Assembly: GCF_000722545.1 (NCBI RefSeq)
Contig: NZ_JNVM01000006.1
Location: forward strand, 496,001 to 560,000
Length of the DNA: 64,000 nucleotides
Source: Paenibacillus tyrphae
GTDB lineage: Bacteria > Bacillota > Bacilli > Paenibacillales > NBRC-103111
Direction: 5' to 3'
The position numbers were made by a program, and so were the translations under genes. The notes under the pieces are model-generated. The model was not told the origin of the DNA. It did not search any database and saw only the letters and a program-made list of their open reading frames with translations. Shown piece after piece: positions 32,437-42,258 of this stretch. The stretch's first letter is position 1, and the number at the start of each line of letters is the position of its first letter.

Positions 32437-33414
32437 TTATAGCGGAAAATGGCAAGCCGCCAAATGGCCTTCCGCTTGCCGCTCCAAGGCAGGCGGCGCG
32501 CTGCGGCAAATGTCCTGCGCGTAAGGGCAGCGCGTATGAAAGCTGCAGCCCTTCGGAGGGTTCGCCGGATTGGGCAGATCGCCCTGCAGAATGATGCGCT
32601 CCTTCCGCTGCGTCGGATCGGGCACCGGAACGGCCGATAGCAGCGCTTGCGTATACGGATGGCGGGGGTGCGCAAACAAGGAATCGCGGTCCGCCAGCTC
32701 GACGATTTTGCCCAAGTACATGACGGCGATGCGGTCGCTGATATGCTTGACCGCCGGCAGCCCGTGGGCGATGAAAATATAAGTCAGCTTCAGTTCCTTT
32801 TGCAGCTTCTTGAGCAGATTCAAAATTTGCGACTGGATCGACACGTCCAGAGCGGACACCGCCTCGTCGCATACGATCAGGCTCGGATTCAATGCGAGCG
32901 CCCGGGCAATCCCGATGCGCTGCCTCTGGCCGCCGCTGAATTCGTGGGGATGCCGCGACATATGGTGCTCGTCCAAGCCGACCAGCCGCAGCAGCTCGAC
33001 GACCCGCTCCTTCAAAGCTGCGCCTTTGTACAGACCGTGCACCTCCAGCGGCTCGGCGACGATGTCCTCGACCTTCATTCTCGGATTGAGCGACGAGTAC
33101 GGGTCCTGGAAAATGATTTGCAGATGGCGGCGCACCTTGCGCACGTCCTCTTTGCCGAGCGCCGTTAAGTTCCGGCCCTCAAACCAGACTTCGCCTGCCG
33201 TCGGCTCCAGCAGCTGCAAAATAAGCTGGCCCGCCGTCGACTTCCCGCACCCGGATTCGCCTACGATCCCGAGCGTCTCCCCGCGGTTCACGGTAAAGTC
33301 GAGGCCGTCTACGGCATGCACAACCCCTTTTTGCCGCGAAAACAAGCCTTGCTTATAAGGAAAATGCTTTTTTAACCCTTTAACTTCCAATAGTAGCTGG
33401 CTCGTTTGGCTCAT
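32437..33414 (-). CDS. Oligopeptide/dipeptide ABC transporter ATP-binding protein (OppF/DppF-like)
   Basis: 325 residues. Walker [10 protein letters not shown], signature [16 protein letters not shown], Walker [13 protein letters not shown], and the C-terminal Opp/Dpp extension with the Cys motif [11 protein letters not shown] that can hold a 4Fe-4S cluster in this family. One oddity: the H-loop reads [12 protein letters not shown] where the family usually has AHDL. ATG with AAGGAG upstream, 6 bases after oppD. It drives peptide import together with OppD. Confidence 0.92.
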   Translation of the reverse strand: MSQTSQLLLEVKGLKKHFPYKQGLFSRQKGVVHAVDGLDFTVNRGETLGIVGESGCGKSTAGQLILQLLEPTAGEVWFEGRNLTALGKEDVRKVRRHLQIIFQDPYSSLNPRMKVEDIVAEPLEVHGLYKGAALKERVVELLRLVGLDEHHMSRHPHEFSGGQRQRIGIARALALNPSLIVCDEAVSALDVSIQSQILNLLKKLQKELKLTYIFIAHGLPAVKHISDRIAVMYLGKIVELADRDSLFAHPRHPYTQALLSAVPVPDPTQRKERIILQGDLPNPANPPKGCSFHTRCPYAQDICRSAPPALERQAEGHLAACHFPL

Positions 33415-33420
33415 GTCAAA

Positions 33421-34386
33421 TCACTCCTTACTGTAGAAGCAGCGCGCCCAATGGCCTGCGGCAACGGGTTCAAGCATCGGGACGTTGGACTTGCAGTGCT
33501 CGGTTGCGACCGGACAGCGCGGGTGGAACGCGCAGCCGCCCGGCATGTTCAGCGGATTGGGCACCGAGCCGTAAATGGAGTCCAGCTCTTCGCGCTGCTC
33601 GTCAAGCTTCGGCAGCGAGCCGAGCAGTCCTTTCGTATACGGGTGCCTCGGGCGGGCGAACAGCTCGAACACGTCCGCTTCCTCCACGACCTCGCCGGCA
33701 TACATCACGACGACCCGGTCGGCCATCTCCGCGACGACGCCGAGATCGTGGGTGATCAGCACAACGCCCGTATCCCGGTCCTTGCTCAAGCCTTTGAGCA
33801 GCTCCAAAATTTGCGCCTGAATCGTCACGTCAAGCGCGGTTGTCGGCTCGTCGGCGATCAGCAGCGCCGGATGGCAAGCCAGCGCCATCGCGATCATGAC
33901 GCGCTGCCGCATACCGCCGGAGAGCTGATGTGGGAAATAATCGACGACTTTGTCCGCCTGCGGGATGCCGACGCTCTCCAGCATGGCGATGCTTTTCGCT
34001 CTTGCCTGTTTTTTGTCCGCGTTCTGGTGATTGCGAAACACCTCGCCCAGTTGATTCCCGATCGTGAATACCGGGTTCAGGGATGTCATCGGCTCCTGAA
34101 AAATCATCGAAAGCTTGTTGCCTCTGAGCTTGCGCATTTCTTTATGACTCTTGCCGAGCAGATTCTCGCCTTCGAGCAAAATCTCCCCGCCGACTACTTT
34201 GCCCGGCGAAGCGACGAGTCCCATAATGGACAGGGACGTGACGCTTTTCCCGCAGCCGGATTCGCCGACGATGGCGAGCGTCTCCCCTTTCGATACCGTG
34301 AACGAAACCCCATTGACGGAAGCGACGACGCCTCCCTCGGTTTTGAAATGGGTTTTTAAGTTTTTAACTTCCAGCAGTGGCGCCAA
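33421..34386 (-). CDS. Oligopeptide/dipeptide ABC transporter ATP-binding protein (OppD/DppD-like)
   Basis: 321 residues. Walker [10 protein letters not shown], signature [16 protein letters not shown], Walker [14 protein letters not shown]-loop ITHDL, C-terminal Cys motif [11 protein letters not shown]. The start chosen is TTG (34384-34386) because GAGGTG lies 8 bases upstream and the product then begins [19 protein letters not shown], the usual family start. An in-frame ATG at 34414-34416 is an alternative with a weak site. The open frame runs further back over oppC, but that part is not coding. Confidence 0.9.
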   Translation of the reverse strand: MAPLLEVKNLKTHFKTEGGVVASVNGVSFTVSKGETLAIVGESGCGKSVTSLSIMGLVASPGKVVGGEILLEGENLLGKSHKEMRKLRGNKLSMIFQEPMTSLNPVFTIGNQLGEVFRNHQNADKKQARAKSIAMLESVGIPQADKVVDYFPHQLSGGMRQRVMIAMALACHPALLIADEPTTALDVTIQAQILELLKGLSKDRDTGVVLITHDLGVVAEMADRVVVMYAGEVVEEADVFELFARPRHPYTKGLLGSLPKLDEQREELDSIYGSVPNPLNMPGGCAFHPRCPVATEHCKSNVPMLEPVAAGHWARCFYSKE

Positions 34387-34424
34387 CGGTTTCACCTCGA
34401 TTCGTGTCGTGTACATCCCGCGAG

Positions 34425-35351
34425 TCAAGATTCTTTCGTTTTCATTCGCGGGTCCAATATATCGCGCAGCCAGTCGCCGAGGAAGATGATCCCCAGCACG
34501 GTAATCGTAATGGCGATGCCGGGGAACGTCGCGACCCACCAGCTGGTGGCCAGATACTGTCTGCCGTCGCTCAGCATACCGCCCCACGTGACGGTCGGCG
34601 GCTGAATGCCCAGACCGAGAAAGCTTAAAGAAGCTTCCAATATAATGGTCGTGGCGATGCTCAGCGTGGACACGACGATGAATGATGATACGACGTTAGG
34701 CAGAATATGCTTGAAAATAATCCGTACGTCGCGCGAGCCGACGGCGCGGGCCGCTCGCACGTAATCGCGCTCCTTGACGCTGAGCACTTCCCCCCGGATA
34801 ATGCGCGCGTACTTGACCCAGTTGGTGACCCCCAGCACGAAAATGAGCGAGAACAAGCCGGGACCGAGCACCGCAAGAATCACAAGCATGAATAAAATGT
34901 TCGGAATCGCCAGGAAGGCGTCGACGATCCGCATTATGATCCGGTCGGTCCAGCCTCCGTAATATCCCGAGACCAGCCCCAGAATGACGCCGATCGTTCC
35001 GGCAACGGCCACGGCGCATACGCCGACGAGCAGCGAGATTTGCGAGCCGTAGATGATGCGGCTGAGGACGTCGCGTCCCAAATTGTCCGTGCCCAGCGGA
35101 TGATCCGCCGTGCCTTTCGCCATCCACATCGGAGGCAGCAGCCGCTTGGCCGCACTCGTCTTGGCAGGATCGTGCGGGGCCACGGCGCCCGCAAAAACCG
35201 CCATGAACAAGACCGCAACGACGATGATAAATCCGATGGTGCCCGTCTTGCTCTTCAGCAGCGAACGGACGATGCGCGCCGCCTTGCCGGGACGCTTCGA
35301 TGCGGATGCTGCGCCGACCTGTCCGCTTTGCGCTTCTATCGATACGCTCAT
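34425..35351 (-). CDS. Oligopeptide/dipeptide ABC transporter permease (OppC/DppC-like)
   Basis: 308 residues. An N-terminal cytoplasmic stretch, then six membrane helices. Family signs: APHDPAKTS after helix 1, HPLGTDNLGRDVLSRIIYGS and the EAA-like loop VRAARAVGSRDVRIIFKHIL. It forms the channel with OppB. Ribosome binding site AGGAGG. Confidence 0.93.
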   Translation of the reverse strand: MSVSIEAQSGQVGAASASKRPGKAARIVRSLLKSKTGTIGFIIVVAVLFMAVFAGAVAPHDPAKTSAAKRLLPPMWMAKGTADHPLGTDNLGRDVLSRIIYGSQISLLVGVCAVAVAGTIGVILGLVSGYYGGWTDRIIMRIVDAFLAIPNILFMLVILAVLGPGLFSLIFVLGVTNWVKYARIIRGEVLSVKERDYVRAARAVGSRDVRIIFKHILPNVVSSFIVVSTLSIATTIILEASLSFLGLGIQPPTVTWGGMLSDGRQYLATSWWVATFPGIAITITVLGIIFLGDWLRDILDPRMKTKES

Positions 35352-35372
35352 GTGTGCGCTCGCCTCCTGCGT

Positions 35373-36290
35373 TTAATTGAATTTGATGCGCGGATCCAGC
35401 AGCCGGTAGACGAGGTCCGCGAGCATGTTGCTGAGAATGACCAAGAACGCGATGACAAACACCGCAGCCTGCACAATGGCCATATCCCGGGTATTGACCG
35501 CTTGAATAATGAGCTGCCCCATGCCGGGCCACGCATAGATCGTCTCTGTAATGAGAGCCCCGCTGATCAGCGTGGAAATTTGCAGCGCCATGATCGTGAC
35601 GACCGGAATGAGCGAGTTGCGGAACGCATGCTTGTAAATGACAAGCTTCTCGGCTACGCCCTTGCTGCGGGCGGTTCGAATGTAATCCTGTCCCAAAATT
35701 TCCAGCATACTGGAGCGGATCAAACGCGTCATTTCGGCGGCGATCCCCGTGCCGAGCGTCACCGCGGGCAGGACCAGATGCAGCAGCGTGCCGCGGCCGG
35801 ACACCGGGAACATCCCCAAATTCACGGAGAAGAGAAGAATAAACATAATGCCGAGCCAAAAATGCGGCATCGCCTTGCCGAGCACCGCCGCTCCGGTAGC
35901 GAACACGTCCCAGAACGAATTGCGCTTGGTCGCGGAAATGATGCCGAGCGGAATGGCGATAACCGTCGCGACAAGCATCGCCGCAGCCGCAAGCTCGAAC
36001 GTCGCCGGCAGCCGATCCAGCACGATCGGCAGCGCAGGCTGGTGGTAGCGGAACGAATTGCCGAAGTCCCCTTGTACCAATTGCGCCATAAATTTGAAAT
36101 ATTGAACGTACAGCGGCTGGTCTAGGCCGAGCGCCGCGGTCAGCGCCCTACGGTCTTCGTCCGTCGCCGTGTCCGGAAGCATCAGCGTGACCGGATCTCC
36201 GGAGACGTGGACGAGCAGGAACACGATCAGGGAGATCAGAAACAGCACGGGGATGAACTGCATAATCGACTTCACGAAAAATTGCCTCAC
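35373..36290 (-). CDS. Oligopeptide/dipeptide ABC transporter permease (OppB/DppB-like)
   Basis: 305 residues starting at GTG 36288-36290 (GGGAGG upstream) with RQFFVKSIMQFIPVLFLISL. The DppB family motif VFLLVHVSGDPVTLMLPD is in the first loop, and the EAA loop is YIRTARSKGVAEKLVIYKHA. Six membrane helices. It follows oppA by 74 bases. Confidence 0.93.
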   Translation of the reverse strand: MRQFFVKSIMQFIPVLFLISLIVFLLVHVSGDPVTLMLPDTATDEDRRALTAALGLDQPLYVQYFKFMAQLVQGDFGNSFRYHQPALPIVLDRLPATFELAAAAMLVATVIAIPLGIISATKRNSFWDVFATGAAVLGKAMPHFWLGIMFILLFSVNLGMFPVSGRGTLLHLVLPAVTLGTGIAAEMTRLIRSSMLEILGQDYIRTARSKGVAEKLVIYKHAFRNSLIPVVTIMALQISTLISGALITETIYAWPGMGQLIIQAVNTRDMAIVQAAVFVIAFLVILSNMLADLVYRLLDPRIKFN

Positions 36291-36364
36291 GGTGTACCTC
36301 CCAAGGACAGGATGGAATGACAAAGGGGTCTGCGACTGAGACCCCTCGAACAAGTTAGGTTAGC

Positions 36365-37903
36365 CTACTTCAAAATAATTTCGTCCGCATATGTGATTTC
36401 GTCGATTCTCGGAGTAAATTCTATGCGTTTGTTGATGCCGTAGTTCGCGCCCAATTGCAGCAATGGAATTTGCGGACGGTCCTTGGCTAAAATGTCCTGT
36501 GCCTGCTGGAACTGCTTCTCCCGCTCCTGGGCGTTCATATTTTTCTCTGCGTCGCTCAGCAGCTTCATCACTTCGGGATTGTTGTACCCTGTATCCGGTT
36601 TCAGACGCTTGTACAGCAGCGCGGCGTCGAACATCGAGTTGGAGTACGCGACAAGGAACATATCGCCGGTCGTACCGGCATTGCGTTTTTCGTTGAATTT
36701 GCTCGATTCCAAAATTTCCATCTTCACCTTGATGCCGACCTCTTCCAGCATCGCCGCGATCAGCTCCGACGTTTCCTTATCCTTGAGCGACTTACCTACC
36801 GAGCCGGTGAAGCTGATCGTAAGACCGTTTTCAAAACCGGCTTCCTTCAGCAGCTGCTTGGCGCGCTCGGGATTGTAGTTCGACTTGCCGAACAAATCCG
36901 GCTTCGCTCCGAAGATGCCCGGGATAATCGGCGTCAGCGTTTCTTTGCCGTCGCCTTCGAACAGGCTGTCGATAATCGCTTTTTTGTTAATCGCCAGATC
37001 GATGGCCTCGCGCACGCGCGGATCGGCCGTCGGGCCGCTTGTCGTACGCAGCGACAGCAGCATGACGCGTGTCGTCGGACCGCTGATCGTCTGAGTCGAG
37101 TTGACGTTGTTAATCCGTTTCATATCGGTCGGCGGAATCTGCACCGCGATGTCGACTCCGTCGGTCAGCAGCTCGGAGACCCGTGTCGCTTCCTCCGGAA
37201 TCGAGCGGAACACCAGCTTGTCCCATTTCCCTTTTTCGCCGAAATAATCGTCGTTTTTCACCAGAACAACGCGGTCGTCGCGAATCCATTCGGAGAATTT
37301 GTACGGGCCGGTGCCGACAGGCTTTTTAAGAAACTCGTCCCAGCCTTTTTCCTGAATATATTTGGACGGCAGCATGCTGGAGCCGAGGCGGGACAGGCGC
37401 GACAGCAGAACCGGCTCCACTTCGTGGGTAATGACGTCGGCCGTCAAATCGTCGACCACCTTCACTTCCTTGATCTGCTTGTAGTTGCCGTTCTCCACCA
37501 GCTTGGCGTCTTGGGCGACGCGCTCCAGCGAAAATTTCACGTCGGCCGCCGTAAACGGATCGCCGTTCTGGAATTTGACGCCCGGGCGCAATTTGAACCG
37601 CCAGGTGGTCGGGTTCACATTTTCCCACGATACGGCCAGATCGGGCTGAAATTTGCCTTCTCGGTCCCGCTTGACCAAGTAGTTGAACATGTTGACGTGA
37701 ACCGACTCCGTGCTCGTAAAGCCATGGTTGTGGACGTCGAAGCCGAGAATGTCGCCGCTTCGGGCAATGGTCAGCACCTTCTCCTTCGCTTTTCCGCTCC
37801 CCTGCTGCCCGCCTGCGCCCGCCGCATCCGGTTTGCTGCAGCCGGCAAGGCCGACCGACAACGCAAGAACCAGCGCCAAACTGATGGATGTAAACCTTTT
37901 CAC
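36365..37903 (-). CDS. Peptide-binding lipoprotein (OppA/DppA family)
   Basis: 512 residues. Lipobox VGLAGCSKP, a Gly/Gln/Lys linker, then SBP family 5 motifs: FNYLVKRDREGKFQPDLAVS, TWRFKLRPGVKFQNGDPFTA, VGTGPYKFSEWIRDDRVVLV, and a conserved C-terminal region. It captures peptides outside the membrane for OppBCDF. The start is GTG with AAGGGGG upstream, 20 bases after the M20 peptidase gene. The preferred peptide length cannot be read from sequence. It could also re-import short signalling peptides such as the one encoded at 472-600, though that is speculation. Confidence 0.93.
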   Translation of the reverse strand: MKRFTSISLALVLALSVGLAGCSKPDAAGAGGQQGSGKAKEKVLTIARSGDILGFDVHNHGFTSTESVHVNMFNYLVKRDREGKFQPDLAVSWENVNPTTWRFKLRPGVKFQNGDPFTAADVKFSLERVAQDAKLVENGNYKQIKEVKVVDDLTADVITHEVEPVLLSRLSRLGSSMLPSKYIQEKGWDEFLKKPVGTGPYKFSEWIRDDRVVLVKNDDYFGEKGKWDKLVFRSIPEEATRVSELLTDGVDIAVQIPPTDMKRINNVNSTQTISGPTTRVMLLSLRTTSGPTADPRVREAIDLAINKKAIIDSLFEGDGKETLTPIIPGIFGAKPDLFGKSNYNPERAKQLLKEAGFENGLTISFTGSVGKSLKDKETSELIAAMLEEVGIKVKMEILESSKFNEKRNAGTTGDMFLVAYSNSMFDAALLYKRLKPDTGYNNPEVMKLLSDAEKNMNAQEREKQFQQAQDILAKDRPQIPLLQLGANYGINKRIEFTPRIDEITYADEIILK

Positions 37904-37923
37904 AAATGTGTCCCCCTTCAGGA

Positions 37924-39273
37924 TTACTCTTGGATGGAAAAGTCTTCGATAATGGCCGCGATATGCTTGATGCCTTGGATATAATCCTCGACGGCGATAT
38001 TTTCATTCGGGGCATGGTTATTCGAAGCAAAATGCCCGACCCCGACGGAAACTGCAGGAATGCCGATGCGCTGGCACAAAATGTACATTGGGCCGGTCGC
38101 GGGCGACATCGGCTTCAGCGTCGGCTCCGTCCCGTAGACCTGCTTGGCCGTCCGGACGACCGACCGCGCCAGAGCGTTATCGAGCGGCGTACGGGCCGGA
38201 TACGTCATCGTATACGGAATCGCTTCGATATCGGCGAAGCCGTGCTCGTCCAGGTGCCGGCGCAGAAGCCGGAATATTTCGAACGGGTCCTGGTTGGGCA
38301 CGAGACGAAAATCCAGCTTCACTCTCGCTTCGGACGGCAGGACCGTCTTCTTGCCCTGGCCGGTATAGCCCGATTGAAACCCGCACACGGTACAGGTCGG
38401 CTGGTAAATCAGCTTTTCTTTCAGCGGCAGACCGGACAGCCCGAGGACGAACGAGTCCAGACCGAACTTCTCCAAAGTGCTTTCTTCGTCGTAATCCATT
38501 TGCTTGAGCACTTCGATGTCCGTTTCGGACAAGGTAGCCACCTTATCGTAAAAGCCTTTGATATGTATGCGTTCGTCCGGCGTTTTGAGCGTGTTCAGCG
38601 CCCAGATTAACCGCCAGGCCGGATTTTCGATGACGGCCGCGTGCGAGGAATGCATCTCCGTATTCGCCCCCCGGCACACGAGCTCGACGTAGCACATGCC
38701 TTTTACCCCGAAGCTAGCCTGCAGGCTGCCGTCCGCGTTCTTGTAGCCGAACTCCCAGATGCAGCCGTCCGCTTGCACAAGCTCCCTGTGCCCGTCGACG
38801 AATTCGCGGAGATGCAGGCTGCCGATCTCTTCTTCGCCCTCAATAACGAACTTCACATTCAGCGGAAGCCCGCCCCGCACCGCCGTATAGGCATGCACCG
38901 CAGCGAGCCGGGCGGTCAAATTGCCTTTGTTGTCTGTGACCCCCCGGGCATAGATGCGTCCGTCCCGGATTTCGGCGGCAAAAGGCGGCGAGTCCCACAG
39001 CTCCACCGGGTCTTCCGGCTGCACATCGTAGTGGTTATAAAAAGAGAGCGTTTTCTTTTTATCGTTTGCAAACTCGCCATAAACGACCGGGTAGCCGGAA
39101 GTGTCGATCCGCTTCGCGCGGCCGCCGATCTCCCGGATCAGCCCCTCCACCATCTTCGCGGTTTCCGCCATCCCCCGGTTTTGCGCCGCAACGCTCGGCT
39201 GGCGGCATAACGCCTGCAACCAGCGGATGTACTCGTCCTGGTGCCGCTCGATATAGTCAAAGACGTCCTGCAA
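37924..39273 (-). CDS. M20 family dipeptidase/peptidase, first gene of the peptide operon
   Basis: 449 residues. M20 metal sites: SFYNHYDVQPEDPVELWDSP (His, Asp), GVTDNKGNLTARLAA (bridging Asp), FVIEGEEEIGSLHL (catalytic Glu and ligand), plus a later His in the ASNNHAPNENI motif. It resembles carnosinase/CNDP-like dipeptidases. TTG start (39271-39273) with GGGGGTGG upstream. A strong promoter and tandem operator lie directly in front (39303-39355). It would cut dipeptides brought in by the transporter encoded behind it. Confidence 0.92.
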   Translation of the reverse strand: MQDVFDYIERHQDEYIRWLQALCRQPSVAAQNRGMAETAKMVEGLIREIGGRAKRIDTSGYPVVYGEFANDKKKTLSFYNHYDVQPEDPVELWDSPPFAAEIRDGRIYARGVTDNKGNLTARLAAVHAYTAVRGGLPLNVKFVIEGEEEIGSLHLREFVDGHRELVQADGCIWEFGYKNADGSLQASFGVKGMCYVELVCRGANTEMHSSHAAVIENPAWRLIWALNTLKTPDERIHIKGFYDKVATLSETDIEVLKQMDYDEESTLEKFGLDSFVLGLSGLPLKEKLIYQPTCTVCGFQSGYTGQGKKTVLPSEARVKLDFRLVPNQDPFEIFRLLRRHLDEHGFADIEAIPYTMTYPARTPLDNALARSVVRTAKQVYGTEPTLKPMSPATGPMYILCQRIGIPAVSVGVGHFASNNHAPNENIAVEDYIQGIKHIAAIIEDFSIQE

Positions 39274-39302
39274 GAATAACCACCCCCGATTTAGTGGAAA
39301 AA

Positions 39303-39355
39303 TTCCCTTAATAGTCCCTTAATAAACTATAAAACATGTGCTATGATAGTGTCAA
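39303..39355. promoter_or_regulatory. Divergent promoters with tandem TTCCCTTAATA operator
   Basis: Minus-strand promoter for the peptide operon: TTGACA (39350-39355), 18 bases, TATAGT (39326-39331). Plus-strand promoter for the regulator: TTAATA (39319-39324), 17 bases, TATGAT (39342-39347). Two adjacent 11-base repeats, TTCCCTTAATA (39303-39313) and GTCCCTTAATA (39314-39324), cover the +1 region of the first and the -35 of the second. Binding there would affect both directions. Confidence 0.7.
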
Positions 39356-39459
39356 CAAATAAAAATCGATCCGGACCCGCATTTCAGAAGGATTTTTACA
39401 GGCTGCTCCGAAACTGGAATAGGTCCGGCATTTTACATTCGGAAAGGACATCAAACGAT

Positions 39460-40770
39460 ATGATTGCCAGAGTTGGAGCCGTCGGCCCGAAAGATTCGAT
39501 CGACCTGATTCGCGAGATCGGCCAAGAGTTTCAAGACCGGTTGACGATCGTTCCGTTCGTCTATCAGAACGTAAGCGAAACGGCGAATATCGTCCGGCGC
39601 GAAGAACATCACATTGACCTATGGGTATTTTCGGGACAAGCCCCTTACGCGATCGCTCAGGAGCAGAACATTAAGCAAACGGCGCTTTTCCCGCAGTTAA
39701 ACGGGTCCTCCCTGACGAAGGTGCTGCTCGAAATCGTATACCGCGACCGGCTGCAGCTCGGGCGTGTCAGCTTCGATACGATCCTGCCGGAGCATTTCTA
39801 CGAAACCTGCGCGGAGTCGGATCTGGCTTACGACGCCATTCCGCTGCTGTCGTATACCGGCTTCAAGCCGACCGAAGAGCTGGTCGCCTACCACTCCGGA
39901 CTGTTCGCTCAAGGCAAGGTCGACGCCTGCGCCACCTGCTTGAGCCGGGTGTACGAGGAGCTGAAGTCGCGGGGCATTCCCGTATACCGGATTACACCCA
40001 ACCGGATGACGATCCGCACGATGCTCCATCTGGCCAGCACCGCGGGCGAAACCATGCATTTCAAAAAATCGCAAATCGCGGTCATGTTCATCGATATCGA
40101 GGAACCGGAAAAGCTGATCGGGCAAAACAAAAGCTCCTACGACGTGCGCCGTCTGGACCTCCAGCTTCAAGAGACGATTCTGGGCCATGTCGAGGCGCTG
40201 TCCGGCTCCTTCGTCGCCCTCGGCAACGGCAAATATATCGTCTTCACGACCCGGGGAGCGTTCGAAACGGCCGAGGAGAGCGCCCATCCTTCCGTGCTGC
40301 TCGAAAAAATCGCCTTGCTCACCGACCTGAAAACGAACATTGGCATCGGATTCGGCGTCACCGCGCTGGCTGCCGAACGCAATGCGCAGATCGCCCTGCA
40401 GCATGCCAAAAAAATCGGCAACTTCTGCGCCATTCTGGTCACCGACACGGGAGATATCGAAGGTCCCCTGCGGCAGACCGGCAGCATCAACTTCAACTAT
40501 CGGACGGAAGATATCAAGATAAGCGAGCTGCTGAAAAGAGCGGGCGTGACGATCACGACCTACAACAAGCTGCTGTCCGTCCAAAAAAACTTGGGGCAAA
40601 ATTCGATCAGCGCCCCCGACATCGCCGAATGGCTCGGCATGACCAAGCGGAACGCGCGCCGCATCCTCGGCGACTTGGAAGAGCACGGCCTCGTCGAGCT
40701 CATCGGCGAGGAAGCGCCGACCAGCCGCGGCCGTCCGCGCAAAATATTCCGCGTCAAGGAGCTGCACTAA
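39460..40770 (+). CDS. Multidomain transcriptional regulator of the peptide operon (sensor plus winged HTH)
   Basis: 436 residues. The N-terminal part (about 1-190; MIARVGAVGPKDSIDLIREI, LAYDAIPLLSYTGFKPTEEL) resembles a PrpR-N-like ligand sensor. The middle part (about 200-340) looks like a degenerate GGDEF-type fold (IAVMFIDIEEPEKLIG, IGIGFGVTALAAERNAQIAL) without the GGDEF catalytic motif. The C-terminus (about 365-436) is a winged helix (SAPDIAEWLGMTKRNARRIL, EEHGLVELIGEE). I do not know a named family with this order. The start ATG 39460 has AAAGGA upstream; the frame extends back 39 codons into the promoter. It is divergent from the operon and most likely binds the tandem operator at 39303-39324 and its copy at 42259-42280. 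Confidence 0.75.
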   Translation: MIARVGAVGPKDSIDLIREIGQEFQDRLTIVPFVYQNVSETANIVRREEHHIDLWVFSGQAPYAIAQEQNIKQTALFPQLNGSSLTKVLLEIVYRDRLQLGRVSFDTILPEHFYETCAESDLAYDAIPLLSYTGFKPTEELVAYHSGLFAQGKVDACATCLSRVYEELKSRGIPVYRITPNRMTIRTMLHLASTAGETMHFKKSQIAVMFIDIEEPEKLIGQNKSSYDVRRLDLQLQETILGHVEALSGSFVALGNGKYIVFTTRGAFETAEESAHPSVLLEKIALLTDLKTNIGIGFGVTALAAERNAQIALQHAKKIGNFCAILVTDTGDIEGPLRQTGSINFNYRTEDIKISELLKRAGVTITTYNKLLSVQKNLGQNSISAPDIAEWLGMTKRNARRILGDLEEHGLVELIGEEAPTSRGRPRKIFRVKELH

Positions 40771-40907
40771 TCGTTCGCCGCAACCGCTACCGCCCGCCAA
40801 CGGCGCTTACGCACGGCGCCGCTTTCGCGGGCGGACGGTCAGGTTAGCGCTTTCATAGAATAACACACCCGATTTGTCCCCGCCTGGACCCCTTCTTCTT
40901 AGACTCA

Positions 40908-42203
40908 TCAGTCCTGACATGCCAATACAAGCCGGACCAAAATTTCCGTCCCGATCAGCAGCACGTCCTCGTCAAAATCGAAGCGGACCTGATGGTGCCC
41001 GTCGGTCAGCGGCGAGCCGAACAGCAAGTAAGACGCTTGACCGCCCTGCTTCTGCACGCGGTTCATCATATAGACCACATCCTCCGAGCCGCCTAAATCC
41101 ATTCTCGGCACGAAAGACTTGACACTGCCCATCTTCTCCGCTTCCTGCCGGATGAGCGGAATTAACCCGGGACTGCTCTCGGCTCCCGGCGCTTCGCCGA
41201 CGATCTCCCATTCGCAGGCGACGTCGTGCAATTTGGCCGTCTGCTCCAGAATGCGGATCGTCTCCTCTTTCATAAAATCGTTCAGCTCGGTCGTCTCGCC
41301 GCGCGTTTCCAGCTCCATCACCGCTTTGTCGGCTACGATGTTACGGCCCGAGCCCGCTTTGAGCGTGCCGACGTTAATCCGGGTCGCCCCTTCGCTGTGG
41401 CGGCTGATGCCATTCAAATGCACAATCGCCGAGGCCGCGGCCAGCAGGGCATTGCGCCCTTCCTCCGGAGCCGCGCCCGCATGGGCCGCTTTGCCGGTGA
41501 AGACGGCGTTGATCTTGGTCGTCGCCAAGAAGCCTCCGACCGCGCCGACGATTTCGCCCAGCATTTTGCTTCGGAAGGCGATGTGGCCGCCGAACAAATA
41601 ATCCACGCCGTCGAGCCATCCGGCATCGACCATCGCTTTGGCCCCGCGGCTGCCCTCCTCGGCAGGCTGGAACAGCAGGCGGATTTCTCCGGTCAGGCGT
41701 TCCTTGCATCCCGCCAGCAGCTCCGCCACGCCAAGCCCGATCGCTGCATGTCCGTCATGCCCGCAGGCGTGCATCATGTTCTCGTGGCGCGAAGCGAAGC
41801 CTTCCCGGACGGGACGGTGGTCGGCGGCGGCGCACTCCGTCAGGTCGTTGGAATCGATGTCGAAGCGCAGCGCTATGACAGGTCCCGGCTTCCCCGTCCG
41901 AATGACTCCTACGACGGCCGTATGACCGTCCCGCATCCGTTCGACCCAGCGCGGATCGGCCCCTTCCTCAATCGCTCTGTTCTCGTGGTACCACAGCACT
42001 TCGGGCTGGGGAACGCCCATGCGCGAAGCGGATTTGCACGCTTCCTCCCGCACGTGAACATGGTACCCCAACCGGCTCAATTGTTCCGCGATAATCGCCG
42101 CCGTGCGGTATTCCACCCAGCCCGATTCGGGGTACATGTGAAAGTCCCGCCTTCTTTGTATGAGCTTGCTTTTGATGCGCAGCACTTCCTGACTGATGTC
42201 CAT
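40908..42203 (-). CDS. M20 family amidohydrolase (AbgA-like)
   Basis: 431 residues. It starts DISQEVLRIKSKLIQRRRDF and has MYPESGWVEYRTAAIIAEQL, MHACGHDGHAAIGLG (Cys, His, Asp ligands), FQPAEEGSRGAKAMVDAGWL (catalytic Glu) and GKAAHAGAAPEEGRNAL (dimerisation His). Together these fit the amidohydrolase branch, closest in layout to p-aminobenzoyl-glutamate hydrolase subunit A or aminoacylases. The start is ATG 42201-42203 with GAGGAT upstream. Its promoter has the same operator as the peptide operon, so it belongs to the same regulon and may remove N-acyl groups or cleave N-acylated dipeptides. Confidence 0.88.
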   Translation of the reverse strand: MDISQEVLRIKSKLIQRRRDFHMYPESGWVEYRTAAIIAEQLSRLGYHVHVREEACKSASRMGVPQPEVLWYHENRAIEEGADPRWVERMRDGHTAVVGVIRTGKPGPVIALRFDIDSNDLTECAAADHRPVREGFASRHENMMHACGHDGHAAIGLGVAELLAGCKERLTGEIRLLFQPAEEGSRGAKAMVDAGWLDGVDYLFGGHIAFRSKMLGEIVGAVGGFLATTKINAVFTGKAAHAGAAPEEGRNALLAAASAIVHLNGISRHSEGATRINVGTLKAGSGRNIVADKAVMELETRGETTELNDFMKEETIRILEQTAKLHDVACEWEIVGEAPGAESSPGLIPLIRQEAEKMGSVKSFVPRMDLGGSEDVVYMMNRVQKQGGQASYLLFGSPLTDGHHQVRFDFDEDVLLIGTEILVRLVLACQD

Positions 42204-42258
42204 CGGTTTATAATCCTCTCCTGTGCGAAACCTGACTGGCATTTTATTAACGGAATAA

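Noticed and set aside
34696..35859. Long minus-strand ORF of 387 codons across oppC and oppB
   Set aside because: Shadow frame of two clearly recognised permease genes; composition is Arg/Gly/His-rich and without known motifs.
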